From: Cloeon dipterum
Lineage: Eukaryota; Arthropoda; Insecta; Ephemeroptera; Baetidae
Direction: 5' to 3'
Assembly: GCF_949628265.1 (NCBI RefSeq)
Contig: NC_088787.1
Span: 1,416,501-1,480,500 of the forward strand
DNA length: 64,000 nt
This document shows, one piece after another, positions 20,341-31,282 of this stretch (positions within the stretch are counted from its first letter, which is position 1; every line of letters begins with the position of its first letter). The notes beneath the pieces were generated by a model, which saw only the letters and a list, made by a program, of their open reading frames with translations, did not search any database and was not told where the DNA came from. A program made the translations under genes and the position numbers.

Positions 20341-22445
20341 AATAGATAATTTTGCATGACTTGCATTTTCAGAACACTTTGTTTCCCTTCATTTATGGTA
20401 AACATTTTAACAAATCATTTTAACAAATCATATAAATTCAGTTAAAATACTGTCAGCTGGCTCATAATGGCATTTTGATCAGAATCAGAAAAAATATTTA
20501 ATCCAGTTTTAGCACTGCTGCTTGGATTGTGGCGTGGCTGCAATTTTTCCTTATACGTGTCTACGTGCGCAAAGCAAATCGAGGTGCAGGCCTGTTTTTC
20601 TGCGGTTAAACCGACTTTGATAGCAGCCACTCTTATCACCCCCGATTGACGCAAATAAATTTCCTGCTTGAAAATCGAACGCAATAAAATACTGTGGCTT
20701 CGTAGCTTTGATCCGTGTTAAATTATAAGCAATTTATTTTAGAATTATTCAATATTTGATGAATTTATTTTAGGCCCTCAGGTAGGAGGAACGTTGAGCA
20801 GTGTTAGTCAAGGGCCGACCTTTTGATTTCCTAAAAAACATCTGCGCGGTGATCAGATTCTTTCAAATGTGCGTGGAGTGGCGATTTTTATCGAGCTAAC
20901 ACCGTATGCAGCACGAAAATATACAAGAACACCTCCAATAATTAATAAAATGCCTAAAATTTTCCAAAAGTAAATATTGTTCGCTTAAAAACACACAATC
21001 GTTGATTTGACTCAATGGCTCTGGGTAAAAGATACTGAAAAATAAAATCATTAAAATATAATTGCATGTTTTCGCACGTTGCAAATACTCTTTTCCTCTT
21101 ATTTTCAGCATTTCCATGATTTCAAAATATTAATAAGCACTGGCCAAGCGTATTAATCGAAAATTTAGGAAAAAACATGTCTTTATGGCACTTTGTTTGG
21201 GAAAAATAGTTAACCCAGTCAGCACTGCTGCCTCGATTGTGGCTGTTATTTTTCCTTGTACGCGTCTACGTGCGCAAAGCGAGCTGCAGGCCTGTTTCTG
21301 TGGTAAGGCTGGCTTTGATAGCAGCCGCTCTTATCACCCCGATTGACGCAAACAAATTTCCTGCTTGAAAATCGAACGCAATCCAGAGCAGCAGCTTGGT
21401 AGCTTAATTTACAAAAAATCACAACTATTAGTCGTTTTCTGAAATAATTTAAGGCCCACATATAATTGAAATTGTTTTCCTCTTACTCCATAGATTTGCC
21501 CCATTTTGAGAAAAATCCCTTTTCCTAAATGTAGTTCTCGGCTACTTTCGAGATGCGTGCCTGTTTCTGCGGTATGGCCGGCTTATATTTGTTAATTTCT
21601 GACGCAAACACAAATGCAACTGATTCACGAAGAGCAGAAATGTAAGTACTGCGTTTAAATGACTCCTCTTGCCTATTAAGGTCGACAGATATGCTGACCT
21701 AGATAGATTCTCCTTTTCTTATCAGCTTTTTTTAGTTTTCTCCGTAATTTCAAGGCATTGGGAGCTATTTTAGCACACCTTAGGATCTAATATTGATGTC
21801 AGAAGTGGCAAAAAGTGGTTTATTACATGTAACTTGATAAGTTGATATGCTGAAATAGCTGAATGGGCTAGTTTTCGAATCTTTCCAGTGGCAAAGGGGA
21901 TTAATAACTGTCTACAGACATGTCGTTTCAATGAAATGGCGAAAAGATGGTCATGAGATTGGACCAAAAGCTTTTCTCTGGGTCACTCATTGTGTTTATT
22001 GGAAATGCTGAGCAAAGTTTATTAAAATAATAATGAAAGTGGTTAGGCCAGCTTCATTATGTTCATGTCGAGCTCTGACTCAAAAAACAATGTGCGTATA
22101 CATCCTGTTTGAAATTGAAACGCAGAAACTAAAAAACTGGTTAATCTTATTTAATTTGTTTCTTGCTTCAGCGCTCTTTTCAATGGGAGTTAAAAATATA
22201 ATGTTCTGATAAAATAATAAAAATCGCAAATTTGTATCCATAGTTCGTTTATCCGTGCACTGATACAGCTCATGTTGATTGAAAAGCCACGGAAAAGTGT
22301 TGATATTATTTATTTTGATTGCCGACATTGTGGAATTCCCAAGTTTGTGCTGCTCAGTTTTCCTTGTTTGGTGCGCAGCTTATTGCAATTGCTTTTTGTT
22401 TATCGCGCCTTCTGCGTAGTGCTTTTATCGAAATCGATAGTGCAA
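20341..22445 (+). other. Long upstream region of Y4 with duplicated blocks
   Basis: No gene is seen. The upstream block occurs twice, near 20525-20705 and 21230-21400 (TTTTTCCTTGTACGCGTCTA, GATTGACGCAAACAAATTTC). Between them, 20770-21020 matches 15285-15654. This module's upstream region is therefore partly duplicated. Confidence 0.5.
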
Positions 22446-22449
22446 GGTG

Positions 22450-22560
22450 GAAAAGTTCCGGGTATGGGCTGCTTTTAAAGGCGAGCTCGTTGCTTCTAAA
22501 AGCCACTCAACTTTCTGCGACATAGCTGTAGTTTCGCCTCCAATTTTACCCAGCTAGCAG
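22450..22560 (+). promoter_or_regulatory. Y4 core promoter and noncoding exon 1
   Basis: AAAAGTTCCGGGTATGGGCTGC, TTTTAAAGGCGAGCTCGTTG, TCTAAAAGCCACTCAACTTTC, and an exon ending CAGCTAGCAG|GTTCGT (22560). Confidence 0.7.
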
Positions 22561-22779
22561 GTTCGTACTTTTTCTATTCATTAAGCAGCTTTTGCACGTT
22601 TTGCCATTTATAAAGTAGTTGATTGTGAAGAATTTTGATTGGTTAATAATAAGCAGATCGAGCGCTCTTCACGTTTAGGCTAGAATTGTACTTTTCTTTA
22701 TTAAATAATTTGAGGAACGACAACGAATCATTTTTATCAAATCAGGTATTACCTTTTTCAGTTTGGAAAGGTTCGTGTC

Positions 22780-24545
22780 ATGAATCCTTTCTTCTTGGTC
22801 ATCATTTCACTCCACCTTTCTTTCGCCATCGCCGCCTACTTCACTCAGGTATTGGAGTGGCCTGAGGAATTGGACTACGAGTGGCCCTCTGAGGCGAGCA
22901 GGACACAGGCCCTGAAAGATGGAACTTTCAAGACAGAGAATATTTATCCTCGATATATGGCTGTTCACGGTTCAAGGATCTTCCTCAGCCTTTATAAAGA
23001 TGACGGCGTTCCGGCGACTCTGGTGTCTTTGCCGACGAACAGCGCGTCATCTCCACCTCCGAAGCTCAATCCTTTCCCCTCGTGGGACATGAATGTAAGT
23101 GTATAATGAAATTCATAATCAAATCATATGCGCTCAGCGAAAACAGTCAATTTTTAAGCAAATTTTATGGATTTTTCTTTTTCATTATACCAGCTTGAAA
23201 TTTGCAGGCAATGTTTAAAAATGTAGTTAATTTTCTGGATTTCTTCAGGAAGTTGGAAACTGCGAAAAAATCCAGGCTGCAAGGGGGCTGGAAGTTGATG
23301 CCGTTGGAAGACTCTGGGTGCTGGACAGCGGTAGCGACATTTGCATGGCCAAAATATGGATTGCTGACTTGTACAATAATGATCACACCAAAATCATTTA
23401 CCGGTTTTCTTTTCACGGCTGGTTGCACGACTTGGTGCTGGACGAAACCCCAAATGAAACCTTGGCCTACATCTTGCGGTGGAATGTACAAAACATTGTC
23501 GTGTTTAGTTTGGAAAGAAACCAATATCGGATGGTGGAAATGCCAGGAATTGAGGTTAATTCCATTGCCCTGTCCCCTAAAAAGGATCCGAGACAGCTCT
23601 ATCTCGGCAAATGGCTCTCTAAAACACTATATTCAATTTCCGTTACCGCACTTCGTAACGGAGCCGAAACTGCAAGTCCAAAACTAATCGGAAACTGGAC
23701 TGCAATGGATTCGTATAGAATGCTGGTGGACAACCACGGGACCATGCATGCCGCCTCTTTGTTTAAAAACTACTTACATTCTTGGAACACTTCCCAGCCA
23801 TTTCAGGAGCAGCGTTTTCACTTGGTAGGCCAATAATTTAAATAAGAAATTAGTAATTCCATTAGACACTAATTTGATTACAGGTCAACATTTTGTACAT
23901 AGTAGAGATTTATTTACGGTTTCATTCCTTCAATTGTTCCCTTTGGTCCAGCTAAAATGATAACAGCTCGTTACACATTTTAGGTTGGAAATCTGACTAC
24001 TAGCTGGCCGTTTACTTTTGCCTTGGACTCGTCAAGAACCTTGTGGCTTACTGTATTTAATTATAAAGGCACCAAGCCAAGGTGCAAGCTACTAAAGGCT
24101 GCAGTAGGGGCGAAGCCATACTACATCAGTAAATCTCCAGCGTCAGGTAATTTTTTCTAAAAAATAGCGATTTTTAGAAGATTTTTCAACCTTATAAAGA
24201 TAAGTAAAAAAGTCTATTGTTCATATGATTCATTTTTTTCTAGATGTCTCCACTCTTCCCTCCACTAACTGTACATGTGAAAGAAAGCAAACGGGAAAAT
24301 CCACAAACTCTGCTTTGATAATCGGCTCCTTCGCCTTCTTCCTGGTCTTGAGCTGCATTATTAACCTGTGGCTCACCCTGAGGATGAGAAAATTGCGGAA
24401 TTCCAGCGAGCAGCGCAACGCAGGTGCCGAGGAAATGGAAATGCCCACTCTCCCGAATCCTATCTCGCCGGAAATGGTGCACGAGGAAATCGAAAATGAT
24501 CTATACGGCGTTTTCATGGCCCCACCCTCTCGACCAAGGTTGTGA
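22780..24545 (+). CDS. Y4: yellow/MRJP-like type I transmembrane protein
   Basis: Exons 22780-23094, 23249-23824, 23984-24146 and 24244-24545 join in frame (phases 0, 0, 1), about 451 residues. The order is: signal peptide (MNPFFLVIISLHLSFAIAA); VLEWPEELDYEWPSEAS, PRYMAVHGSRIFLS and LNPFPSWDMN; the propeller exon with GNCEKIQAARGLEVDAVGR, WVLDSGSDIC, LVLDETPNETLAY and RMLVDNHGTMHAAS; then WPFTFALDSS and the Cys of KPRCKLLKA. The last exon has a short stalk with NCTC, a transmembrane helix (IIGSFAFFLVLSCIINLWL) and the class I tail ending VHEEIENDLYGVF. Yellow-family proteins are normally secreted, so the membrane anchor is the odd part. The whole reading frame is intact. Confidence 0.85.
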
Positions 24546-24698
24546 GAAAACCAAATCATCTGCTCCTGCCGAGTATAGTGTTGAAGTAATTATGTTTGTA
24601 ATTCGTTTTAACTAATAAAATAATATGTTGTGCTAAAAAAATATATCTTAAGGTTTATTAATGTTACCGCTCCAAATTTCAAGATTAATTTAAATACA

Positions 24699-24736
24699 AT
24701 GCAACTTGCACAGCGTTGATTTTAGACCGGTTGCAT
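24699..24736. repeat. 3'-flank palindrome
   Basis: ATGCAACT...GGTTGCAT, about 150 bp after the Y4 stop, at the same place as in the other modules. Confidence 0.55.
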
Positions 24737-24934
24737 AATCAAAAATATCTTCCAAAGCTATTCAAGAAAAAACTAACAGAAATTTGCCATAAATTAAAGA
24801 ATCCTCCAGTCCAAAACAATTGAAATACTTATTATATAAGTGAACTGATTTTCAAACCACTTTATCACGTAACGTCGTCAGATGATTGAGCGTAGTTTTT
24901 TTCTCTTTGCCTAATTGTAAGCGGAAAAGCCTTG

Positions 24935-26145
24935 CTCCTCAGTTGCCGTCAGAGGCAGCGTAGTCGCCACTGCCTGTACGTAGTTCAAGAGTGGCCCCAA
25001 ACACGGCGCTGGCAGTAGAGCGTATTCAAGAAAGGTTTTTCTGTTCCTGTCCTGACCTGTTCCGGGAAAAAAATTTCCTGTCCTGTCCTGTTCCTGTTCC
25101 AAAATTGGATTTCCGGTCCTGTCCTGTTCCTGTTTTGTCCTGTTTTTATTTTCTTTAATTTAATTCAAATTTACAAAATGGTCTTCTAATTTTTCCATAT
25201 TAATATTTATACCTGTTTTTTGTTTGCTTTTAATTATTTGAAACTTCCATTTGGCAGATTTTCTAAGTGTTTAAATTTTGATAGAGCATATAATTTCTAA
25301 TTCATCTATTAATTATTCCCCTTTATGAACAAAACGGAAAAAATAATATGCACCCCGCACAGAATTTAGTATCCAACAAAAATTATCACAAAAAGTGCTT
25401 AAAATGAAAAAGAATTGCAGAAAAGCCCTAAAAAATGTTATTTTTGATACAGTTGATAGTTTCCGTAAAACGCTTGTTTTTCGAACACCGTTGACTGTAA
25501 TTAAAGAGTTGTGCATTTTAATTAAAGCTTTAAAGCAAAATTGAAAACGTCGTGGATAATTTTTAGGCTTTTTTGGAAAAATATTTATAGTTACATGAAA
25601 GAAAGTAAACATTGTAAGGCAGTATCAAAAATGTAAAGTAATGCTGTCTATAAATGAGGTATATTTGATATAAAATAGACCAAGAATGGAATTGTTTTGA
25701 AACAAAATGTCTTGTCTTGTCCTGTTCCTGAAAAATATTTTCCTGTCCTGCCGGAATTCCAGGAAAAAGCAGGAATTCTTGTTTCCTGTTTCAATTTCCT
25801 GTCTTGGAATACGCTCTAGCTGGCAGCGCTTGGCGTGAAGCCAGTTTTGCGGTGGGGGAAACATCTGCCAGACGAATGGCATAACGCGCAGGAGTGGGAA
25901 TGAACGATAAAGTGGGGGCGGAGCTTGCAAAGCCAAGAGAAGGGGCCTGTTGATAGTTCAGCAGTTGTTGCATCGAACACGTCGCTGGTAGCGCTTTTTG
26001 TGACGTCATAGAAGGAGGGGGAAGTCTGTCAGACAAGCAAATACGCGACTTTGATTGGCAGGGAAGATAGAATGAAATAATGCTGAACAGTAAAGTGAAA
26101 CAGGGAATAATTGAGGTTAAGAGAACGCCGTTTCGAGCACGACAT
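24935..26145 (+). repeat. CRE repeat, copy 7, split by a hAT MITE
   Basis: Left part 24935-25015 (GTTGCCGTCAGAGGCAGCG, ACACGGCGCTGGCAG). Right part 25819-26145 (GCTGGCAGCGCTTGGCG onward). The first palindrome is mutated (GTGAAGCCAG); the second TGACGTCA is near 26001. Confidence 0.8.
25016..25818 (+). mobile_element. hAT-type MITE, full-length copy A
   Basis: An 803-bp element with ends TAGAGCGTATTCAAGA... and ...TCTTGGAATACGCTCTA, flanked by a perfect 8-bp duplication GCTGGCAG (25008-25015 and 25819-25826). The 8-bp duplication and the TAGAG-type ends are typical of the hAT superfamily. The terminal parts hold repeated CCTGTCCTGTTCCTG units in the same sense at both ends. There is no transposase frame, so it is non-autonomous. 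It is nearly identical to the copy at 51050. Confidence 0.85.
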
Positions 26146-27060
26146 TAATTAAAGGAAGGACAGTAGACATAAGATATATTTTTTGTAAATATATAACAAG
26201 CTCGATTAAATAAAAGTTGTTGGCAATAATTTCAGGCATTTAATTTAAAAATACTAAAAATCAGGTAGGAAAAAGTTAAGTGTCACGCTCTATTTTCAAA
26301 TAGAGCATAGGGGCTTTATCAGCTCCGCAGGTACTTTTACCTCCAAAACAAAAATTCGACCCTCAATATTGCAGAAAAATCAGAATCAGAGATCGTTGCC
26401 AGTATCTGGAATACCTTTTTAATTACAATAAAAAAGAGGATACGAGAAACGAAATCTTGGGTCTGATACACCGCTCGCCCTGCTCCCTGCGACTTAACAT
26501 CCCCTCCCAAAAATTCACAAGTTCTAAATTCTACGAATAGGGGGTGTGGCAGTTATGGCATCAACAGAGACGCAACGGAATTTTTCCCTCTTGAAATATT
26601 AATTGAGCTTGTCACATTTTTAGGGAGGGTAAAACCACAGGTAACTTTTGTCTCTCTCGTCTCCTCTTTTCTATGAATTCTCAGCATTCTGAATTCTGCT
26701 GACAAAAGGGGCAGAAATAATTCGACGAGAATTTACATTTTATTTCTTTGCCATCCATCCCGAGTTTTGCCGCGCACTGAAAAGTATTTGTTTTGTTTAA
26801 TCAGACATTGCGCTGTAAGTTTTTCCCTTTGTGTGTTGCTACCGAGGTGAGTGAATATTTTAGTCGCATATGTTTCATGGCCGCGACCTTGATATCGGTT
26901 ATAGACTTCTTATCAAACTGCGTGACGCAAACACACATCCTGCGCTTGAAAATTAATCGCCTTTCTGAGCCGCGGCTTGGCAGCTTTAAAACTGTACTTC
27001 ACAGTGTTTTATTTAGCTGATTAATAATTTTAAGCACCAAAAATCATTTTGGCTGGCAAA
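26146..27060 (+). other. Upstream region of relic module 5
   Basis: An upstream block remnant lies near 26880-27000 (TCTTATCAAACTGCGTGACGC, CGCGGCTTGGCAGC). The rest is unassigned AT-rich sequence. I see no promoter element of the usual type here. Confidence 0.45.
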
Positions 27061-27066
27061 TTGAAT

Positions 27067-27280
27067 GCATTACGAGTGGCCGTCGGAGGCGATCCGAATA
27101 GCAAACCGGCTTTTAAACCAGGCAATATTTGGCCTCTTTACATGGCTGTCTTCGCAAAATAGCTTTTGAACAAAAGCGATAGGATTTCCGTGTCTCTAGT
27201 CTCTCTGCCGACCAGCAGGGCGTATTTTTGGCCTCTAAAACTCACCCCAACTCAATCGTGGGACTTGCATGTGAATGTCT
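27067..27280 (+). pseudogene. Y5 relic, exon 2 fragment
   Basis: Nucleotide similarity to exon 2 of the paralogues is clear: ACGAGTGGCCGTCGGAGGCGA (HYEWPSEA) at 27070, TACATGGCTGTCTTCG, GTCTCTCTGCCGACCAGCAG and ATCGTGGGACTTGCATGT at the donor. The signal peptide is gone, there are in-frame stops and frame changes, and no promoter precedes it. A matching exon 4 remnant lies near 30040. This is the wreck of one array member. Confidence 0.75.
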
Positions 27281-27554
27281 AAATTTTAACAATTAAAGAG
27301 GAGCATTAAAATACTTTCCTCCTTGCCAACTTTTCGCCGGCCGTGCCTTCAGTCGCCCCGTCCTCCCTTCCCCTCCCCACCGTTGCCGCTGACGTCACCA
27401 GCCAAGGCTAAAAATCCAGGAACAGCGAGTTGTGGCACAAAAAGGAGCCGAAAAGTCTCACCAAAGGGAAACACTACTTCCTGCATACAATTTCTCGTTA
27501 AAGGATGCAAGCTATCAAACCAAAACTGCGCCAAAATTTAAAAAATAACTTTTA
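27281..27554. other. Spacer after Y5 exon 2 relic
   Basis: Includes CCACCGTTGCCGCTGACGTC near 27380, shared with 15355. No gene. Confidence 0.4.
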
Positions 27555-28050
27555 CAGTAGCCACCAGAGGCAGTGTTGTCGCCAAAGCCTGATTGTAGTT
27601 CAGGAGTCGCCTCAGACACGGCGCTGCTGGCACTTGGTGTGACGTCAGTTGGGGAGAAAAGCAGCAGAGGAACAGGCGTGTGACTTTGAATGGCATACCG
27701 ATAGAGGGGAAAAGAATGAAGGAATGAATTAGAAGAAGTGAAGCTTGCACTTCTTAGCAGTGGCCTCAGTCGCGGCGCTGGTGGCGCTTTGTGTGACGTC
27801 ACAGATGGAGGGGGAAGTCGACCAGTCAGCAGACACGCGACAATGAATTGCTGGGGGAATGAATGATTATGAACCATGTGCACAAGGTGGCGCTGGGAAA
27901 TAAAATAAAGAGCAATCCGCCGTTTTGAGAGGAATTGGATCCGATCGAGCGGACCAACGCGCATTTTCCCTGCGCAGAACCACAACCCTCGCCATTTCAA
28001 ATAAGATTCCGCTGGTGGCTCTGTGTCAAAACCACTGGAAATCTAAATTA
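27555..28050 (+). repeat. CRE repeat, copy 8, left part
   Basis: Both TGACGTCA palindromes are present (about 27640 and 27797). The copy is interrupted in its AT-rich tail near AAATCTAAATTA by the retrotransposon; the tail resumes at about 29620 with TAATAAAATATAATTGCCTG. Confidence 0.8.
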
Positions 28051-29620
28051 ATCAATCAAGGTTTTATTAAACACATTTCATGTACAACAATCGTATCATT
28101 ATTATCACTTATTTTTAGAAATATAATTAGCAGTCTTAGCTACTTGTGTCAAACTAGATTGGTTCATATCACAGTTAAAAAGGTGGTACAGCTCCATACT
28201 TTTTCCACAAAGTTCACAAACACATGTTGGCTTCGCTACGCTGTGGTACTCTTTGGTTTGGCATAGTACAAAATGAAAACCGTGACAAGCGTGTCTCGTG
28301 ATTACATGTCTGTTAGCGTAGCATGCTGTCTTCCAGGTCTGGTTGACCATAGCGGGCGTGTCGTAAAATTCCGGCTCTATCTGAGAGAATTTAAACAATT
28401 GATTTTGAATAAATTTTACTAGAAGTTGGAGTCTCAGGCAGTGAAAATCTGGACATTAAGTCCTTGACAAAAAAGTCAGTGTCAGCCAGTTTGTAGGTCA
28501 ATCTGGATTTCATAAACTTAGAGAGGCCCAATGCTTTTTTCAGATATCTCGACTTAACGGATTCTAGTTTTATTAGATCGTGCAGCGTAAGATACGGCCA
28601 CATTACTTGAATGCCGTAGCTGGCGATAGGCGCCACGGCCAGGTCAAAGAGCTTAAGGGCCGTATTGACAGACGATTTTGAGAGGGAGGTCAGCTTAGCC
28701 GTGGCAAATATGGCGGCTCTAGCTTTCTTGGACATATGAGTAGAAAAGGAACGACCGGAGGACTGAAAGGTGACTCCCAAATAGGTAAACTCAGGGACAA
28801 ATTCAACTGCCTCATCATTTACCACGAAGGAATCAGTCTTCCTAAGCCTCCCGCGTCCCTTATTTCTGAATTTAACAATTTTGCACTTGTCAAAGTTTAA
28901 CTGTAGACTCCTCTCCTGTAAGTATTCGATTAGTATCAAAGTGAATTGCCTGAGATCCTCTAAATTATCAGAAAGTAAGGCCATATCGTCAGCAAAAAGT
29001 ATTAGTTTAACATTTGGCACCTTATCCAAAATAAAATTAATGTCAGCAATTGCGAAGATAAATAGGAAGGGCGAAATACTGCCACCCTGGCGCACACCAT
29101 TTGACTGAACAATTGACTCAGACTTAGAAACTCCATCTTGGACAACCAGATAATTTGAGTCTAACATTTCACCCAGAAGGCTAAGCTCACTGAGAGAAAA
29201 TTGACAGGTCCTCACTAACTTATCAAAGATGAAGCCTCTGTCGACAGAGTCGAAGGCTTTCTTGATGTCCAGAAAAAGGGTGTACAATGGCTTATTATTC
29301 GTATAAACTACAGAATTTATTTCGTCCATGAGGAGCTGTACGGCATGCAAAGTAGACCTCCCTCTCACAAAGCCAAACTGATTCGACGGGATGGACCCAA
29401 TGAGCCGAGAATAAAGCCGATTGTTCAAAATACGGTCCAGTAAATTGTACAACGAGCAGCAGACACTTATACCCCTATAGCTATTCACATCAGAAACGCT
29501 ACCCTTCCCCTTGTACAGCAATTTTAAATTGGACGTTTTCCAAGCATTAGGAAACGAGCCCAATTCAAAACAATTATTGAGGAAAGCAGTCATCTCGTCA
29601 GGAATAGCCAGCCACAAGTA
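28051..29620 (-). mobile_element. Non-LTR retrotransposon, 5'-truncated, with reverse transcriptase
   Basis: Minus-strand frame 29617-28391 encodes about 408 residues of reverse transcriptase: LYKGKGSVSDVNSYRGISV, the catalytic block TLFLDIKKAFDSVDRGF, NGVRQGGSISPFLFIFA and the active site LFADDMALL. After a frameshift near 28395 a second frame (28398-28105) gives the C-terminal zinc-binding motif CVCELCGKSMELYHLFNC. The 3' side has AATAAA on the minus strand near 28063. The endonuclease and ORF1 are missing: a typical dead-on-arrival LINE copy. It lies inside CRE repeat copy 8, with at most a short AT target duplication visible. Confidence 0.9.
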
Positions 29621-30025
29621 ATAAAATATAATTGCCTGTTCACTCTTTTCTCCTCATTTTTTAGGATTTCCATCATTGCAACATGTATTATTCGCAACTG
29701 GCTAACTAAGTGTGTTTCTATCGAAAGTTCGGCAGGTAAAAACTCAGCTGGCTCTTTATGGCCCCTGTTGCTTTAATTGTGGCCGCATTTTTTCCTCGTA
29801 CGTGTCTACGTGCTCAAAGCAAAGCGCGAGGTGCAGACCTGTTTGTGCGGTCAAGCCGACTTTGATAGCAGCCGCCCTTATCGCACCCGATTGACGTAAA
29901 TAAATTTCCTGCTTTAAAATTGAACGCAGTAAAAAAATCGTGTTTTGGCAGCTTGATACGTGTTAAATTTGAAACTGCATTTCACAGTGAGTCATTTGCT
30001 GAAGTAATTTTAGGCTCGCAGAAAG
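29621..30025 (+). other. CRE repeat 8 tail and upstream block
   Basis: Resumption of the copy 8 tail, then the upstream block (TTTTTCCTCGTACGTGTCTA near 29790, GATTGACGTAAATAAATTTC near 29890). No gene. Confidence 0.5.
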
Positions 30026-30029
30026 GGAG

Positions 30030-30180
30030 GTAAATTGGGTTTATCCGGATACTATAATAGTTGGCCGTTTACTTTCGTCGGGAAATTTTTGGCTGTCTGT
30101 ATTTAATTATAAAGGGAACGATGCAAAGGCAGGCTACTAAATATTCTCGCTCCTGCCGAGTATGGTGTCGCTGTAACCAT
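30030..30180 (+). pseudogene. Y5 relic, exon 4 fragment and 3' end
   Basis: ACTATAATAGTTGGCCGTTTACTTTCGTCGGG resembles the WPFTFALDSSG start of exon 4. It runs on to TGTATTTAATTATAAAGGGAACG and GCAGGCTACTAAA, then jumps to GCTCCTGCCGAGTATGGTGTC, which matches the 3' UTR of Y4. No reading frame survives. With 27067-27280 this forms a pseudogene of which only scraps of exons 2 and 4 remain. Confidence 0.6.
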
Positions 30181-30960
30181 TTTGTCAATTAAATATAATT
30201 CATTTTAAATGATATAATGTGCGCATTTATTTCCATATCCTGCGATTGTGCCAAGTTTTGGAGACATTATTTTTTCCTTGTGCGTGCGCAAAGCGAGGTG
30301 CAGGCCTGTTTCTGCGGTCAGACCACTCATGCACATATTTTTAATCAAACTCTGACGCAAACGAATATCCTGCTTGAAAATGAAACGCAATTTATTGTTC
30401 TGCTGATATTTGGAGCATTAAAAATACGCAGAGCAGGGCGAAATAAAAGACATCGAGACGTGTGAAACATTAAAATTAAAATTCTTCTTTTCTCTTATTA
30501 GAACATCAAATTGTAGCTCGTTTAGACGGATTTTAGTGGTTCAGAAACCTAGAAAAAAGCTCTAAAACAGTCGCGTTGCTTAATTTGTGGTGAGTGTGTG
30601 GCTCTTTTTTAGCCACTTCTTATCAATCTCTGACGCAAATCCTGCATGAAAATAAAACGCAATTAATAGAGTTCAGAACCTGCTCGGCCCTGGCGAATAA
30701 ATTTGTTAATACTTACTGCTGACGGAGGTTTCGTTTTACGCACGCGGAGATACAAATTTTGTTTCTTTTAATATTTTTATCGAATGCATTTCATTGGTTG
30801 TGGATTTCAAATGCTCTTCTGAAGTCAGGAATTATTAATTTTCAAAACCGTGGAAGACACCATGTTATTTAACAGTGTTCTGGGATTTCCAATTTTTTCT
30901 GCGCAGGAGTTTATTCTGACTGCTTTATTTTTATCACACCTTTATCAAAATCAAATTCTG
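30181..30960 (+). other. Module upstream blocks of Y6
   Basis: A further upstream block copy lies near 30265-30400 (TTTTTTCCTTGTGCGTGCGC) and a second type near 30590-30660. No gene. Confidence 0.5.
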
Positions 30961-30967
30961 AGTGAAA

Positions 30968-31069
30968 ATTTCCGGGTGTGCTACTGCTTCATGCGAGCTA
31001 GTTGCTTTCTAAAGTCACTCGTCATGCGGCGAACATGCCCTGCGACTCAACTCTGTTTCACTCAGTGAG
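30968..31069 (+). promoter_or_regulatory. Y6 promoter and noncoding exon 1 (diverged)
   Basis: ATTTCCGGGTGTGCTACTGC, GCGAGCTAGTTGCTTTCTAAAGTCACTC, then an exon ending TTTCACTCAGTGAG|GTTTGT (31069). The upstream TATA-like box is weaker than in the paralogues (CTACTGCTTCATG). Confidence 0.5.
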
Positions 31070-31282
31070 GTTTGTACCTTTTTTATAATTATCTTTTAAG
31101 CCTTTTTTCGCAACCTTGATCAATGGGTCTCTTTTTATATTTTTTACGATAACACATATTGTTTAATTAAGAAGATGCCGCTTAATTGAGCATTAATATA
31201 TATTGTTAATATCTTAATAAATACAGGCTACAAAACACACGAATGTTTTTAATCCCTTTTTCAGTTTAAAAACTTCAGAAGC

